Part shown: positions 36,600 through 47,990 of the stretch, one piece after another
Numbering within the stretch: the stretch's first letter is position 1
How the letters are laid out: each line of letters opens with the position of its first letter
NCBI GenBank assembly: GCA_013398015.1
Contig: VZRR01010431.1
Span: 310,001 to 374,000, forward strand
DNA: 64,000 nt
Direction: 5' to 3'
DNA from: Oreocharis arfaki
Taxonomy: Eukaryota > Chordata > Aves > Passeriformes > Paramythiidae
Notes under the pieces: model-generated
Seen by the model: the letters and a program-made list of their open reading frames with translations, nothing else
What the model was told of the DNA's origin: nothing
Database searches by the model: none
Made by a program: the position numbers and the translations under genes

Positions 36600-37500
36600 C
36601 AAAGCAGAGCACCGGCTCCTTACCGCCTTATGATGCCTGTCTGAGAGTCTGAAGCAAAAAAAATCACTAACGCTGGATTTTCATCGCAGAATTTAAACAC
36701 GGGACGCTCGAAACACCCCGTCTTCAACCCTGACAGTGATTACTCCTTTTTGTCTGTTTTGTTTTGAGGAGGAGGAGGGGGATTTCCCCGTGGTTTTGGT
36801 TTGTTCCTTTTTTAATGTCTGTCAACCGCATCTCCCCGGATTGCCCTACCCTGTGCAGAAATACAGCAAACAAACCGCTGCGTCCTTAAGGTGATCGGGG
36901 CGGGGGATGTTTCCGGAGCCTGCGCATCGCATTGTCCTTGTTCAGGCACTCGCAGGACACTTATTAATTGATGTTAATTGGTTCAGCGAGACGAGCAGCG
37001 GACTAGGTGCCGGGCCCCGCGCTCGGCCCGGGCCTCCCGCGCCNNNNNNNNNNNNNNNNNNNNNNNNNNNNNNNNNNNNNNNNNNNNNNNNNNNNNNNNN
37101 NNNNNNNNNNNNNNNNNNNNNNNNNNNNNNNNNNNNNNNNNNNNNNNNNNNNNNNNNNNNNNNNNNNNNNNNNNNNNNNNNNNNNNNNNNNNNNNNNNNN
37201 NNNNNNNNNNNNNNNNNNNNNNNNNNNNNNNNNNNNNNNNNNNNNNNNNNNNNNNNNNNNGGGGCAGAGGCGGGGCCGGCGCGTCCTGCCCGCCCAGCGC
37301 GGGGAGTGCGGGGCTGGGGCCGCCGCAGAAGCCGAGGGCAGTGCCCGCGGGCTCATCCGCGGTCAGCGGTGATAGACTGCGCCTCTCGGTCCTCAGATCC
37401 CTCCAGGCTGAGCCCCTCCTCCCTGCCTCTGTCCCTGCCTCCCTTCCAGCCTTCTCAGCTCTCCAGACAACTCCCACAGCTCCCTGCTTCAAGCGCGTCA
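36600..37500 (-). promoter_or_regulatory. RESF1: CpG-rich region, probable RESF1 promoter and first exon (gapped)
   Basis: This is the only strongly GC- and CpG-rich part of the window (for example gctcggcccgggcctcccgc before the gap and ggggcagaggcggggccggc after it), in otherwise AT-rich sequence. It lies upstream of RESF1 in the correct orientation. A possible first-exon donor on the minus strand is AAGGCG/gtaagg at 36627-36618. A tgcgcatcgc motif near 36920 is reminiscent of NRF1 sites. The core is hidden by 217 Ns, so the start site cannot be placed. It may also fire in the other direction. Confidence 0.5.
37044..37260. other. Assembly gap (217 N) inside the CpG-rich region
   Basis: A run of N flanked on both sides by very GC-rich sequence. 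Such gaps are typical of bird CpG-island promoters, which are poorly covered by short reads. Long open frames that span the Ns are meaningless. Confidence 0.97.
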
Positions 37501-37589
37501 CATTTTTTTAAGAAAAATAGAGTGGTTTTTTTCACATTTCCCTACGAGCTGAGGACCAGTTGAGACTTAAGTTGGAAGAAATGTTGTAA

Positions 37590-38140
37590 ATATTCTGATA
37601 AAATAATCGATTTAATCATAGGGAAGAGTTAGTTATGATTAAAAATATAAAATTGTGAAGTATAAGGTATAGGAATGGCAGGAGTGCTGTGTTTAAAATA
37701 TGCAACCGCAGAAACCTCGCCGAGAAGCCACTGGATGTCTTACGTTTTCTTCAAGAAACTCTGGAGACCAGAATGCACACCAGTTACGCTGCTTGGAAAC
37801 CCCCTACCCTTCCCATCTGGATTGGAATATCAAGGATTCCAGTCAGCATAGCTCAGTGGAGATGCCCAATGATTGTCTCAGGGTAGGAATATTGACGAAG
37901 TTGTTTAAGTAGCAAAACCAGTTATGGTAAAGGTTAAATTTAAGAGCAGGCATATAATGTGAAAGAACATATATATGCATAGTATGTAGAAGAACTTATG
38001 CAACAATGACTCAGCAGGAAAAGTATATAAAATGGATGGATTTTGTTTACTAAGCAGAACACGCTTGGAGGAGTAATCCCCTGTGTTCCTGGCACCGCGA
38101 TAAAGAAGTGTCTGCTTATTCACATTATGTGGAAAAGCCA
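37590..38140 (+). mobile_element. Probable ERVK-type LTR
   Basis: Shows a TATA box (agtatataaaatgg near 38023), then cacgcttggaggagtaatcc, ctgtgttcctggcaccgcga and taaagaagtgtctgcttatt, an R/U5 arrangement typical of avian class II LTRs (here with a GATAAA poly(A) variant). It lies about 0.3 kb outside the CpG-rich region, transcribing away from RESF1. The left boundary is approximate. Confidence 0.55.
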
Positions 38141-38526
38141 CGCTGTGAAAAGCCAGTACCCGTAAAGGAGACAGAGGAGACCTGCAAATTTATTCAAATA
38201 ATAGGAGAGAGTCCACTAAGCCATACACCCATGGAGTGTTTCTCAAGGTTTTGGAGGACGCAGCCTCCTTTTATCCTAAACTCCTGACCGCATGTTGCCC
38301 TCTTCCCTTCCCTATTGGCTGAGGTACTAGGAAGGCATAGACTTCCTGAACCCCCTACTACATATTCCATCTTGAACACCTACGGTCATTTTCCCATAAA
38401 GTTCAGAAGTTCAGGCTCTCTGGGTTCTGCAATAGACTCTGCAGACCTATTACTCCTACTAAAGCTCAGAAAATCAAACTGTCTGGGTCGAACTGTCTGG
38501 TTCTGTAACTTGCTCGGTGTTCATAG

Positions 38527-38566
38527 AGACATTAAGACCCATTTCAAAGACATTAAGACCCATTTC
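38527..38566. repeat. Tandem 21-bp duplication
   Basis: agacattaagacccatttc occurs twice, at 38527-38545 and 38548-38566, with a 21-bp period. Confidence 0.9.
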
Positions 38567-39150
38567 TCCTAAAGGCCAGCCATTCTTCCCTGTTCTGGTC
38601 CATGGACACCACACAACACAAAAGACAGTGCAAGTGCTGAGATGAGGTCAAGAAATGGGCATGAACTGTTGACCAAAGGATTGAGACCACCAAAGACCCT
38701 CAACAGCCCACAACCCATTTCTAGGGAGGTCCTACATGTGATAGAGTGTGTTTGTTCATTAAACTCGGGAGGTGGGTCATGTGGATATATCATCTGAACT
38801 TTGCTTAAGGATCATCTAAACTTAGCTCAACTTTTTGTGCTTGCATAAGCGATAACTATTTTCAGAGGAGCTTGCAAGAAAACCAAAGTTGCTACATTAA
38901 CGGAAAATATTGAAATACCACAAGCAGCAATACCGGAGACATGCGCAGAGTATTACAAGAGAACCACTGTGGCAAGAAGTGAGACTGCATATAAGGAAAA
39001 CGAAAAACAGGAAGAAGCGCGGCAGTTGAGGGGACGGTGATCCCCCCTGTCGCCCAGCGCTGATTTGCCTTTTGCTTTGCTTGCTATAATTAATAAAATG
39101 CTCATGATTTGGTAATAAAACCAATTGGCGTGGTTTCTAATCTATCTCAC
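38560..39150 (+). mobile_element. Probable retroviral LTR
   Basis: A TATA-like gcatataagg near 38989, then gctttgcttgctataattAA with AATAAA at 39092-39097, then tgctcatgatttggtaataa and accaattggcgtggtttcta. This is an R/U5-like end directly followed by CR1 sequence. The start is uncertain. Confidence 0.5.
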
Positions 39151-39260
39151 TACAGAGATATCTAGATTGACTGGAGAGCTTTGGCAATCATCAACACCAT
39201 GAAATACAACAAGAGCAAGTGCTGGATTCATCACCTGGGATAGGGTAGTCCTGGTTATAT

Positions 39261-39947
39261 GTGCAAATTTGGTCTGTAATGAGTTAAAAAGCACAGTTGC
39301 CTATCTGAAACACTGTTAAGGCTAGAGAAGGACTTGCAGTAAGATAAACACAGAAAGGAAGAATTTGCAACAGGAAGGCACTAATTCCAGGCCTGGTGGA
39401 GGCTATATCTGGTTAGCACATCCTGGTGAGTGCATCCGGACAAAAATTTCTGCCATGGTGATCTGTGTGAAAGGAAGCAACTACTCATATGCATGTCACT
39501 GGTCAAACAAAGATCACCCCATATTACGGGACAGCCAGTATCTGCAACCAACAAAAGCCCCTCAAAACCTTGGAGGAAGCATGCTCAGAAAGAGGACCTT
39601 GCGTCCCCTCACTTAGCATGTAATGAAGGCAAGCCCAACCTCGCTTCACATGTAAATTAGGAATACATCTCCACAGATACTCAGAACGCATCGCATAAAG
39701 GTGGTACCACCAAAAGAATGACCTGGGACCCCCACCACTGAGAACCCCAGGGTGAGGAAGGACCAGTGGGACACCCCTGGACCCATGGATTGTGGATCTT
39801 CTGCTTGATATCTCTCTCTCTCTCTCTGTGTCTCTCTCTCTCTCTCCCTACCTCATGTTTACTGTTAAATAAAATCCATATAGTTGACTCCAGCATATGG
39901 TCTCATTTGCACCTTAATTCAGGCAGAGGCATCTCTCACTAATAAGA
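39261..39947 (+). mobile_element. LTR-like insertion with (CT)n tract inside CR1
   Basis: The right part reads atatctctctctctctctct, cctcatgtttactgttaaat with AATAAA, then gcatatggtctcatttgcac and cttaattcaggcagaggcat. The same CT-rich stretch followed by the same end occurs at about 52350-52500 (tggcatatgatcttgtttgc, actttaattcaggctgaggc). Two independent copies with one shared right end support an LTR family. Confidence 0.6.
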
Positions 39948-40370
39948 GGGATGAGAGGCTGAAGAACAGCCCCACGAAAACAGATCTGGGGGCTTGGATT
40001 GATGGCAAGTTGGGTATGACTCAACAGTGTTCCCAGGTAGCCAAAAGGGCCAACCACGTCCTGGGGTGGATATCAAGCACAGCACTTCAAGCTGTTTGAG
40101 GGATGTGATTGTCCTGCTCTGCACTGGTGCAACCTCACCTCTGTAGGGAGAGTTTTGTGTCTAGTTTTGGGCACTTCAATAAAAGAATGACATCAAATTA
40201 TTAGAGAGTGACCAAGATGGTGAACGCCCTCAAGTGCAACCTTTACAAAGAGTGGCAGAGGCTACTTGATTTCTTCAGCTTGGAGAAGAGATGGGTGGCC
40301 CCATTGCAGCCTACAACTTCCTTGAGGGGGATGTCATGAATGAGTATTTTGGTCGCTTAAAGAATCACCA

Positions 40371-41285
40371 TCAAAGTTATTAGAAAAGGAGGTTTTAATA
40401 TATATTTGTGAAAGAGTGATTTAACAGAATTCAGTGGCAAAGCTTACTCTATTACTACATAAAATAAAGCATATAAAGAAAAACTGGATCAGAACATATT
40501 TAAAATAATTTTCACAGACTCTGCGTTACAAAATGATGAGAGTGCTAAAGGGTAAGCATTGGGTCATGATATTCAGAATGGATTCCCTTGCCAAACTGAG
40601 CCTTGGGGCTGCTCAAGAGTTTTATGTCTAAAGGATTTAGAAGCACTTAATCAATTAACTAATTTAACACTTACAAAATTATTGAATAGAGTTTACTATA
40701 AGCAAAGTAACTGAACTATAAATATAAGTTGGCAATATTCACACTGTACTAGCTCTAGGGTATTTAAAGCCATTCAGATGCTCTTACACACAGACACAAG
40801 GCAACATGTACAAAGGTACCTATTAAAAACTCACCGAGGTCAGTGAAATACTCATGTGGAATACCTTTGCATCTCTCAACAGGCTGAGCCTTAAGGAGTG
40901 GGGTACCAACCCAGGCCCCACTGTCAGCTTTCAGTGTCCTCCAAGTATCAGTGTGAGAGTTGGCAGGCTCTGAGAAGTGTCCCACTCAGAGTGAGAGGTT
41001 GGGACACACAGACCACTGAAGTCCAGGAGAGCTCCAAGGGTCTCATTTAAGGCTGCTGCTTATACTGGTGCAAAATGCCTGCCTTCAGGCATCTGTCAGT
41101 CGCCAGGATGATTCAGGCAAGTAATGCTCCAAGGCTGGCAGGACATGGCTGACTATGTCTCGACCTTTGTTAGGCAACAAAAGCTTCTGCTAAGGACAGT
41201 GCCTTCCCACCTTAGTCATGCATGAGTTTCTGATAAGATTGAAGGAAGCTTCAATACCTAAGTCATTCCTCAAGGCTTAGTCATC
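40371..41285 (-). mobile_element. Minus-strand LTR inside CR1
   Basis: On the minus strand the right end reads agtaagctttgccactgaat, corresponding to AATAAAgtgaactttgccat in the copy at the window end. Shared internal blocks with 47050-47990 include tatgtctaaaggatttag, the cctattaaaaactc stretch, tgaaatac-ccacatg-like sequence and the gtcccactcagag motif. This identifies a family of about 0.9 kb. Confidence 0.6.
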
Positions 41286-41658
41286 ATGAGAATTCCTGAA
41301 ATTGTAGAGTAGCCTGAGGAGGGGAGGAATGCACCACCAAAGGGAGCAGTGGAGGAGGAGGAGGTGCTGATCTTCTCTCTCTGGTGACCAGTGATTGGAA
41401 ATGGAATGAAGCTATGTGAGGGGAAGTTCAGATTGGACATTAGGAAAAGGTTCTTCACTGAGAGGATGGCCAGTCAATGGAACAAGCTTCCCAAGGAATT
41501 GCTTGTGGCTGCAAGTCAGTCAGAATTCAAGGAGCATCTGAACAACACTCTTTGTCATGTGGTTTGGTTCTAGAAAGTCCTGTGAGGAGCAGGGAGTTGG
41601 ATTTGAGGATCCTTACAAGTCCCTTCCAATTTGAGATATACTGTGATTCTGTGATCTG

Positions 41659-43060
41659 AAAATCAGTCGCTACAGAGCTGGATATCCTTCTCAACCCACG
41701 CCCTCACAGGCACGTCACGAATTCCCATTACAGCAGAGATACCAGGAACCTGTTGCAGCAGACACACTCGGGGTGCTTATTGTGTATTGGTTTACTTTTT
41801 GCCCAAGGCTTTATGGTTTCCTTGCCAGTCAGTGTTTAATCTTTTGGGGATCCTAGACCTTTGCATTCTCCAGATCCCAAGCTATCAGAGCATGTGTCCC
41901 AGCCTAGTGCTGTTGGTGTGGCACCCCTGCCCCTTCCTCCACTGCCAGGCATGGCCTCTCCTTGGTGAAGTATGTATACTTGTACAGTATACTGTACAAG
42001 CAGGAGCTGCCTACAAGGAGGTGTGACCAGCACTCTATGAGTCAAGTTATCTGCCCCCCAGGCTGAATTTTCTCACCTTTTGTAAACATGACTGATGTTG
42101 TCAGATAACTTCTACAATAGAAGTTGTTTAATGAAGTACTTTGCTTTTCTTAACTGGTAAGATTCACCCAAATCACTCAAGCATTTTGTAAGATTACATC
42201 TTCTAATAAATGCGTATTAGTTAGGCGGAGACTATGTATTAGATGGGTTCATGTGAATTTTACTATGTAAAAGAGATAACTTTTTTGCCCCTCAGTGTGC
42301 TTGATTTATGGAAACCTCCACCTTGCACCCTGCAGGAATCAGGTGTACCAGTGTGCACCTTGGCTGAACTGTGGAGAGCACTCTGAAAAAGTAAGGGAGT
42401 CCTTGAAACATAACCACCATGTAATTAATTATTGGAAGGTGATGTCAGGATGCTCTGCTTGAAGGCTGATGCAGTCCAGCACTTATATGTGTTCCACTGC
42501 ATTGGGCCAAATTGCCAGGTAACAGTGTTGGAAACACCAGGCTGAGAAGGAACACCAGGAGTAGCAGAATTAAGGCCAATTAGAAAGAATTAATATGGGG
42601 AGTTTTGGTTTTTTGGGGGAGGAATCTGGGCAGAGACAAGCTGGTATGTGCAGGACAGTGAAAAGGTGGGGAAAGGGAAAGAGAAAATAGGTAATGAGGT
42701 ATGAGGTAAAGACAAAGAAGGGTGAGATCTTTTGGCACTGGGACTGGGAGTGATTATGAATGGTGGCATTCCAAAAATGAAGGTACTATGGACTAAACAC
42801 ATCCTGGTTTCAATTTCCATTCAGTCTTGAGCTCACATGCAGTCCATGGCATGTGTTGTCCGTGTGTTTCAGCTCATCTAGGTACCCAGATTCCGTTTAT
42901 AATTGCCCTACATTATGTAGATTTTTGACAAGATTGAGTCTGAATAAACTGGTCAGGTTACTATCATTTTTAGTCCACACAAAGTTAATTTTATTCCAAT
43001 CAAAACCCACCATCGGTAACAGTATTGTTCCCTGCATCTTGAAACACAAAAAACATTACT
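41659..43060. other. Intergenic sequence, nothing recognised apart from a palindrome
   Basis: No gene supported. Holds the perfect 22-bp palindrome at 41979-42000 and a purine-rich stretch at 42600-42720. Confidence 0.45.
41979..42000. repeat. Perfect 22-bp palindrome
   Basis: Two back-to-back 11-bp arms starting CTTGTACAGTA, with no spacer; it reads identically on both strands. No known site is assigned. Confidence 0.9.
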
Positions 43061-43083
43061 GATCCATTGCACAGACTTTCCAT

Positions 43084-43130
43084 AATTCTCAGAATAATGA
43101 AGGCACACATGAATTCTCAGAATAATGAAG
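43084..43130. repeat. Short direct duplication
   Basis: aattctcagaataatgaag is present at 43084-43102 and 43112-43130 (28-bp period). Confidence 0.9.
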
Positions 43131-43277
43131 CTCCCAAACATACTCCCACACTTGTTTTTTCCATGATTTTTCACTAATAATAGGAGGAAAGTCTGTTTTC
43201 AATGAAAGAAACAGTGTTTTACTTGTTATGGAGTCAAACAGGATCCATTTTTTATTACCCAGATCCACATCGTGGCC

Positions 43278-44163
43278 CTACTTGTGTCCATCCCCTGGCC
43301 CTTGCTGAAACATCCTGGGGCTGTGTCCAGCCCACCTTCCAGCCCTGCCCCACTGCCCATTGCAAAAGCAGACAGTCAGGGAAGGCATCCAGTTGAGGTT
43401 CAGCTCAGGGTTGTCCTCGCCCCCAGTTACACACTCCTTCCTTTTTGACAGCAGTTTATCACATCCACACAGTTGCACGTCAAACAATTCAGTGTTGCAG
43501 TAATTAGAAGCTGGGGTCACTGTGAACTGATGGTTGTCAGCAGACACAGGATGTTCGCTCTGTGAACTGAGTCTGGGTCGTGCACACCAAGCCCTGTCCT
43601 TGACTCCTCGCCAGTATTCCAGGTCCTCCCCTCACAGTGAATAATGTGGCTATCAAAGAGATATAAACCAGCAGAATATTTTTAGTAGTCTGCCCGTTTT
43701 GACTGTGGTGCAAGTACTCATTTTTCATTATGGCATTTCGCTGATTTTATATGACAGATGACCCATCCTATTTGTAGTCACAGCAGGACATTCACCTTTA
43801 TCCTGAAAATTGTGCTCTGTCAACAACTTCAAACACAAAGCTGCATATACACATATTCCAGAGGGCACCTTCACTTCCATCATTTGTACTCTTGCATTTT
43901 CCTATTTTATTTTGTATCTCTGACCATTCTTGATGCAGCTCAGTTATCCAGGTTAAAATATCTCTCTCTGGAGGAGTTTCTAGTGAAGTTAAGGGCATAA
44001 TGAACAGCATCTTCGTTGCACAAAAGGGTTTCAAGAAACTTGATCTCCGATGACAATCAACCTGAGTTTCTTGAGGGAGTTTCTTGAGATCAAGGATAAC
44101 TGGTGATTCAGTTCTTCCCACTCTTGTGCACTGTCTTCTGTAACAACTTTTAACAGTTTTCAT
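43278..44163 (-). pseudogene. Unidentified coding-like fragments, minus strand
   Basis: Three overlapping or adjacent open frames: 44163-43798 (121 codons, containing PERDILTWITELHQEW), 43728-43537 (63 codons, with a signal-peptide-like hydrophobic stretch NILLVYISLIATLFTV) and 43547-43278 (89 codons, cysteine-containing). They are in different frames and lack a common product. In an LTR-rich setting they could be retroviral envelope debris, but no diagnostic motif was identified and chance open frames cannot be excluded. Confidence 0.25.
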
Positions 44164-46166
44164 GCACCACTTATGCAGTCAGGATGGCTGAAGGTCACTC
44201 AACACTTGCAACTCTTGCTTCATCCTCAGACCTTGGAGGCTGATCATGGTCACTAAACCCTTGAAGCAATGGCCTCCAGCTGAGTCAGTAACTTGCACAG
44301 TCACACGTGGGGTGTATTTCCAGTTTCCAGCTTCCTGTTTTCTTAATCTTCATGTTTCTGTTGGGCACTGACATTTGCTGTTACTGACCATATCACGTGC
44401 CTCAGGCTGGCAATCTCTCTAACAGGCATATCCACTATTTTTTCATGCAGTTTCCTAATCCTGCTTCTCTGATGAGCTTTCACATCTGATCCACAAATGG
44501 TTCCTAGACTGATTCATCCATTTATCAATCTCTTTACAGGGATCCTTATTGAAATATTCTTCCCATCTCCCATCTCTCCACCACATTTTGGCTCAAGCAA
44601 ATAACCAGAATCATAATCCCTGCACTCAATAATCTGAATCTCAAACCACTCATCCCTTTATCACTTCATGACCTCTAAAATCCCTGCCAGGCCTGCATAC
44701 TGGGATTATCTGCCCAGAATTTCATCCCCATGGATGTTCACAGCTGCACACCCAATGCACTTAACACTGAACTTCCAACAGTTTCACGTTTTGTTTGTGC
44801 TGAAATTATACATTCATGCTCCAAAACCTTCTACCTACATGGTATTCTTTTGCAGTGGTTAGGCATTCTTGTTTTGGTCCTTCATTACTAGGGGCATGGA
44901 ATCATAACCCAAACAGAATAAAATTTAAACTCATACCAGTAACATGCCATAATGAGACAGATATTAAGGAGAAGCAGCTGAAAAAAACCCGTGTTGTATG
45001 CATGTATTATATTACCATTAATATATAAAGGGAACTTTGAAGGCTGAGTGTGCTAAGACTGTTAGAACTCTTCAAGACACAACATATTAAGTTATCAAGT
45101 TACATCAGAGAAAACATGAGCTATGCTACCAGGGCATTGCATCTTGATAGATGTAAAACCCATGGAGTCATGAATGGAAATGCTGTCAGGACACTGTATT
45201 TTGATGGTGTAGCCTTGAAGCCCAAGTAAATTGGTGTTGCCTTTGCTGGTGCAGAGGCAGGAGGCTCTGTGCTTTACTTTTGTACTGCTTCAAGGCTGAG
45301 ATTTGCCAACAGTTGCTTTGTCTGAGCTCTTTTTGGCCTACAAGGGGCTTTGCATTTGTTTGTTTAGCTGTAACAGCAGCTGCCTAACAATCAGATTGTG
45401 TATAATATTATCTAAATTATTTTGACATTAGTTAACTTTGTGCAATTGCATGCTATACTGTTACAGAAGTTTTTTATGCAACTATGGTTAATGCAAATAG
45501 GTCATTATTCTGTGTCTGTGACCTAGAATTGCCTAGAAGAGTAGGAGGGCAGGATGATAGCAGAGGCCTTGAAAGTCCAGCCACATGATGATACCAGAGA
45601 CCCCAGGGTCATAAACGTATTACTGGTACTCAATTACCGATCACTAAAGGAATGTAGCCTTGGGAGCCGGATAAAACCAGTTTTAAGGGAAGAAAAAAAA
45701 GAGAGAACAAAGAGCAAGTATCTAAAATAATATAAACTAAACCACAGACAGTGAATTTTGCTATAACAAGGAATTGTGAAGCAATGAAGAAAGAGGAAGA
45801 TGTGGTGCAAGTTACAAAATATATAAAAATAAATCCGAGCACAGACCCTAGAGTGAGGAAGTTTCCACCATCAGCATCAAATTTCTCCAACGAAGAACAA
45901 GGGACACAAACAAATCTCCTATTTCACAGTCGATCTTTGGGGCCAGAGGGGTAGTGGGAGGGTGATTCAAACACAGTGAACAGGGATAGGTACTAGGAAG
46001 TTTCCATACAGCTGTTTTAACTGGGAGTTAATGTGGCTTTTCCTGTAAAAATTATATTATTTAGACTATTAATGTTGCTACCATTGTCACCAGACTGATA
46101 GCAATGCTTTGCTGTTAAGACTTCAGTTACTTTAGTCACAAATTGTACTGGTACAACATTATCTCT

Positions 46167-46418
46167 TTAGCCCACACAAATGGAACATGCTACAGCCCAA
46201 TGTTGAAGAAAACCAAAACCCTGTAATTCAAACGTTGCACAAGGGACCTGTAACATGACCACGTGGAGGTTCTGTTGAGGATGTGTATGACTGGTATCAG
46301 AACTGGAAGCACATTTAGGTGTGCACCTAAGACTGCAGCAAAGCCCACACACCACGAGCAGGGTAACGGTTATAACTCCAATAAAATAATAAATAGAGAT
46401 GGCACAGGCACCATTGTT
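46167..46418 (-). pseudogene. Envelope-like membrane segment fragment
   Basis: The minus-strand frame, open between stops, gives a strongly hydrophobic segment YYFIGVITVTLLVVCGLCC followed by a Cys/Lys/Ser-rich tail that would be cytoplasmic. This is the layout of the C-terminal membrane anchor of a retroviral or similar glycoprotein. The frame is closed just upstream, so it is a broken remnant. Together with the signal-peptide-like piece at 48861-48760 it may mark the two ends of one decayed envelope gene, split by an LTR at 47.05-47.99 kb. This is inference; a host membrane pseudogene is the alternative. Confidence 0.35.
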
Positions 46419-47044
46419 TCAGAATCAGGTGTGCAGAGTCAATCACTACCACTTTATAATCATGCTGTCTCTTTGAGTTTTACCTTAGTAAGGGCAAATA
46501 CACCTCTGAGGTTTGTGTTGTCTCTCATTACTTCCACTTGAAGCCTGTTGTAACATGGATGCAACCATTTGGGCCAGGAGATGAATTTTCAGGAGTATTT
46601 ACTTGATCAGGCAATACAAATCTAAGAAACTTTTTCCTCCCGGTCAATCTGATAAGATATGCCCTAAAGGGGATTTCAGGATCTCCAACCATATATACCA
46701 GGAATATTTGTTTTGTCTAAACATTTCCAAACATGGACTGTGTCACCTGATTTGTGGCTGATTGGTTTTTTTGGTGATTGTAGCTGGGAGCAGCTTGCCT
46801 TTCCGATGATTTTTTTGTGGCAAGACTATTGCCTTGGGCAATGCAGTTGGCATGGTGGCTAAGAAGGGTGTGTTGAATCTGGCATTTTTAGACTTGCAGC
46901 TAGAAAAGTTGCCAATTTCAATTGTCTTACAGCCTCTTCCTGCCTTGGACCTGTCACAAAGTGAGTGGTTTCCGTTGCTTAAAGGATCACTGCAAAAAGT
47001 ACTGGTAAAAACAGACTTTAACATGAATTTGCAAAAGCACAACA

Positions 47045-47990
47045 AAGTTTGACGGCAAGGTTCACCCTTCTACTTATTACATGGATAATACATATAAAGG
47101 AAAAGCAAAATAGAACCAATTTAGAGTGATTTATATGGAAGGCAGGGATGTAAAAGGAGTAAGGCAGAAAAGGGTAGGAGTGACCCTCTAAACTCCTCAG
47201 AGAGGAGTCTGGGTGCAGCTAGATACAAACTCAGGCTCAGACTTGATCATTGGGTTACGTCTAAAGGATTTAGCAGCCCTTAAATGTTAAATTACCAATG
47301 ATCAACTACAATCATGACAATAACGACAGTTATGGATTCAAGATAATAACATGTATACTATGTTTGCCATAGGGTATTCAAGTCAACACACACGCTAAGA
47401 TATGTGTGTGTATTTGTGGAAGGTAAATACCTTCCGCAGGTACACCTATTAAAAACTCCCCTTGAGAATGAGTGAAATACCCACATGTAATGCCTTTTGC
47501 TGTTTCTCAGTGGCAGGGAGCTATTGACCCTCAAGTAGCTGGGATATTAGCCCAGGTCCCATTGCCAGCCAAAGGTCCTCCCAAGTTTTGCAGACTTGGG
47601 AGTTCACACACTGTGAGAGGTCCCACTCAGAGGGAGATGCTGGTACAGCCCACTGCAGTTCAGAAGTGCTCAAAGGGTCTTACTTAGGAATGCTGTTTAT
47701 AGGGTCATGAGATGATTGGCTTCAGTCACCAGTAAATTTCCTGGCTGCAATACAGGACTGGCAATTACTGAAATTTTCAAAATTCCGGTAAGGGTGGTAC
47801 TGTTCCACTCAGGCTTCAGTTCAGATAAGGGATGTTTCTGGGCTGTCAGGGGATGAAAGATTATTCCCACTCTCCTCTCCCACCTTGGCCAGGCAGCAGG
47901 AGTTCCTGGTAGGGTCAGTGCTGCCCTCACCTCAGCTTTGCAAGAGTTCCCAGTGCGGTCAAGGGGCGCTTCACTGCTCAGCTCTTACAC
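47045..47990 (-). mobile_element. Minus-strand LTR, same family as 40371-41285
   Basis: The right end on the minus strand reads atgtAATAAgtagaagggtg and then aaccttgccgtcaaactttg. Shared blocks with the 40.4-41.3 kb copy: tctaaaggatttagcagccc, cctattaaaaactcccc, gagtgaaatacccacatg and gaggtcccactcagaggga. A microsatellite-like tgtgtgtg stretch lies near 47403. No long open frame. Confidence 0.6.

Larger units (their letters stand above)
12263..36627 (-). other. RESF1: RESF1 locus (inferred transcription unit)
   Basis: Gene-level span inferred from splice signals, the coding exons and a poly(A) signal. In 5' to 3' order on the minus strand: CpG-rich promoter region and possible first exon near 36.6-37.5 kb, non-coding exons 34674-34596 and 22726-22642, the large coding exon 21300-16026, coding exon 14714-14640, and last exon from 13478 to about 12263. 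One giant coding exon followed by short 3' exons is also the mammalian RESF1 layout. The 5' boundary is the least certain part because the GC-rich region holds an assembly gap. Confidence 0.6.
39173..41658 (+). mobile_element. CR1 LINE interrupted by two LTR-type insertions
   Basis: CR1 sense sequence appears in three collinear pieces. 39173-39260 has gagcaagtgctggattcatc. 39948-40370 has gatctgggggcttggattga, gtgcaacctcacctctgtag and cagcttggagaagaga. About 41290-41658 has gttcagattggacattagga, gaattcaaggagcatctgaa and a tgtgattctgtgatc tail. The gaps hold unrelated elements: an LTR-like piece with a (CT)n tract (39261-39947), and a minus-strand LTR (40371-41285). So the CR1 landed first and was hit twice later. 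Confidence 0.8.

Noticed and set aside
36907..37563. Long open frames (up to 218 codons) near 37 kb on both strands
   Set aside because: They exist only because the 217 Ns contain no stop codons; the flanks are GC-rich promoter-like sequence.
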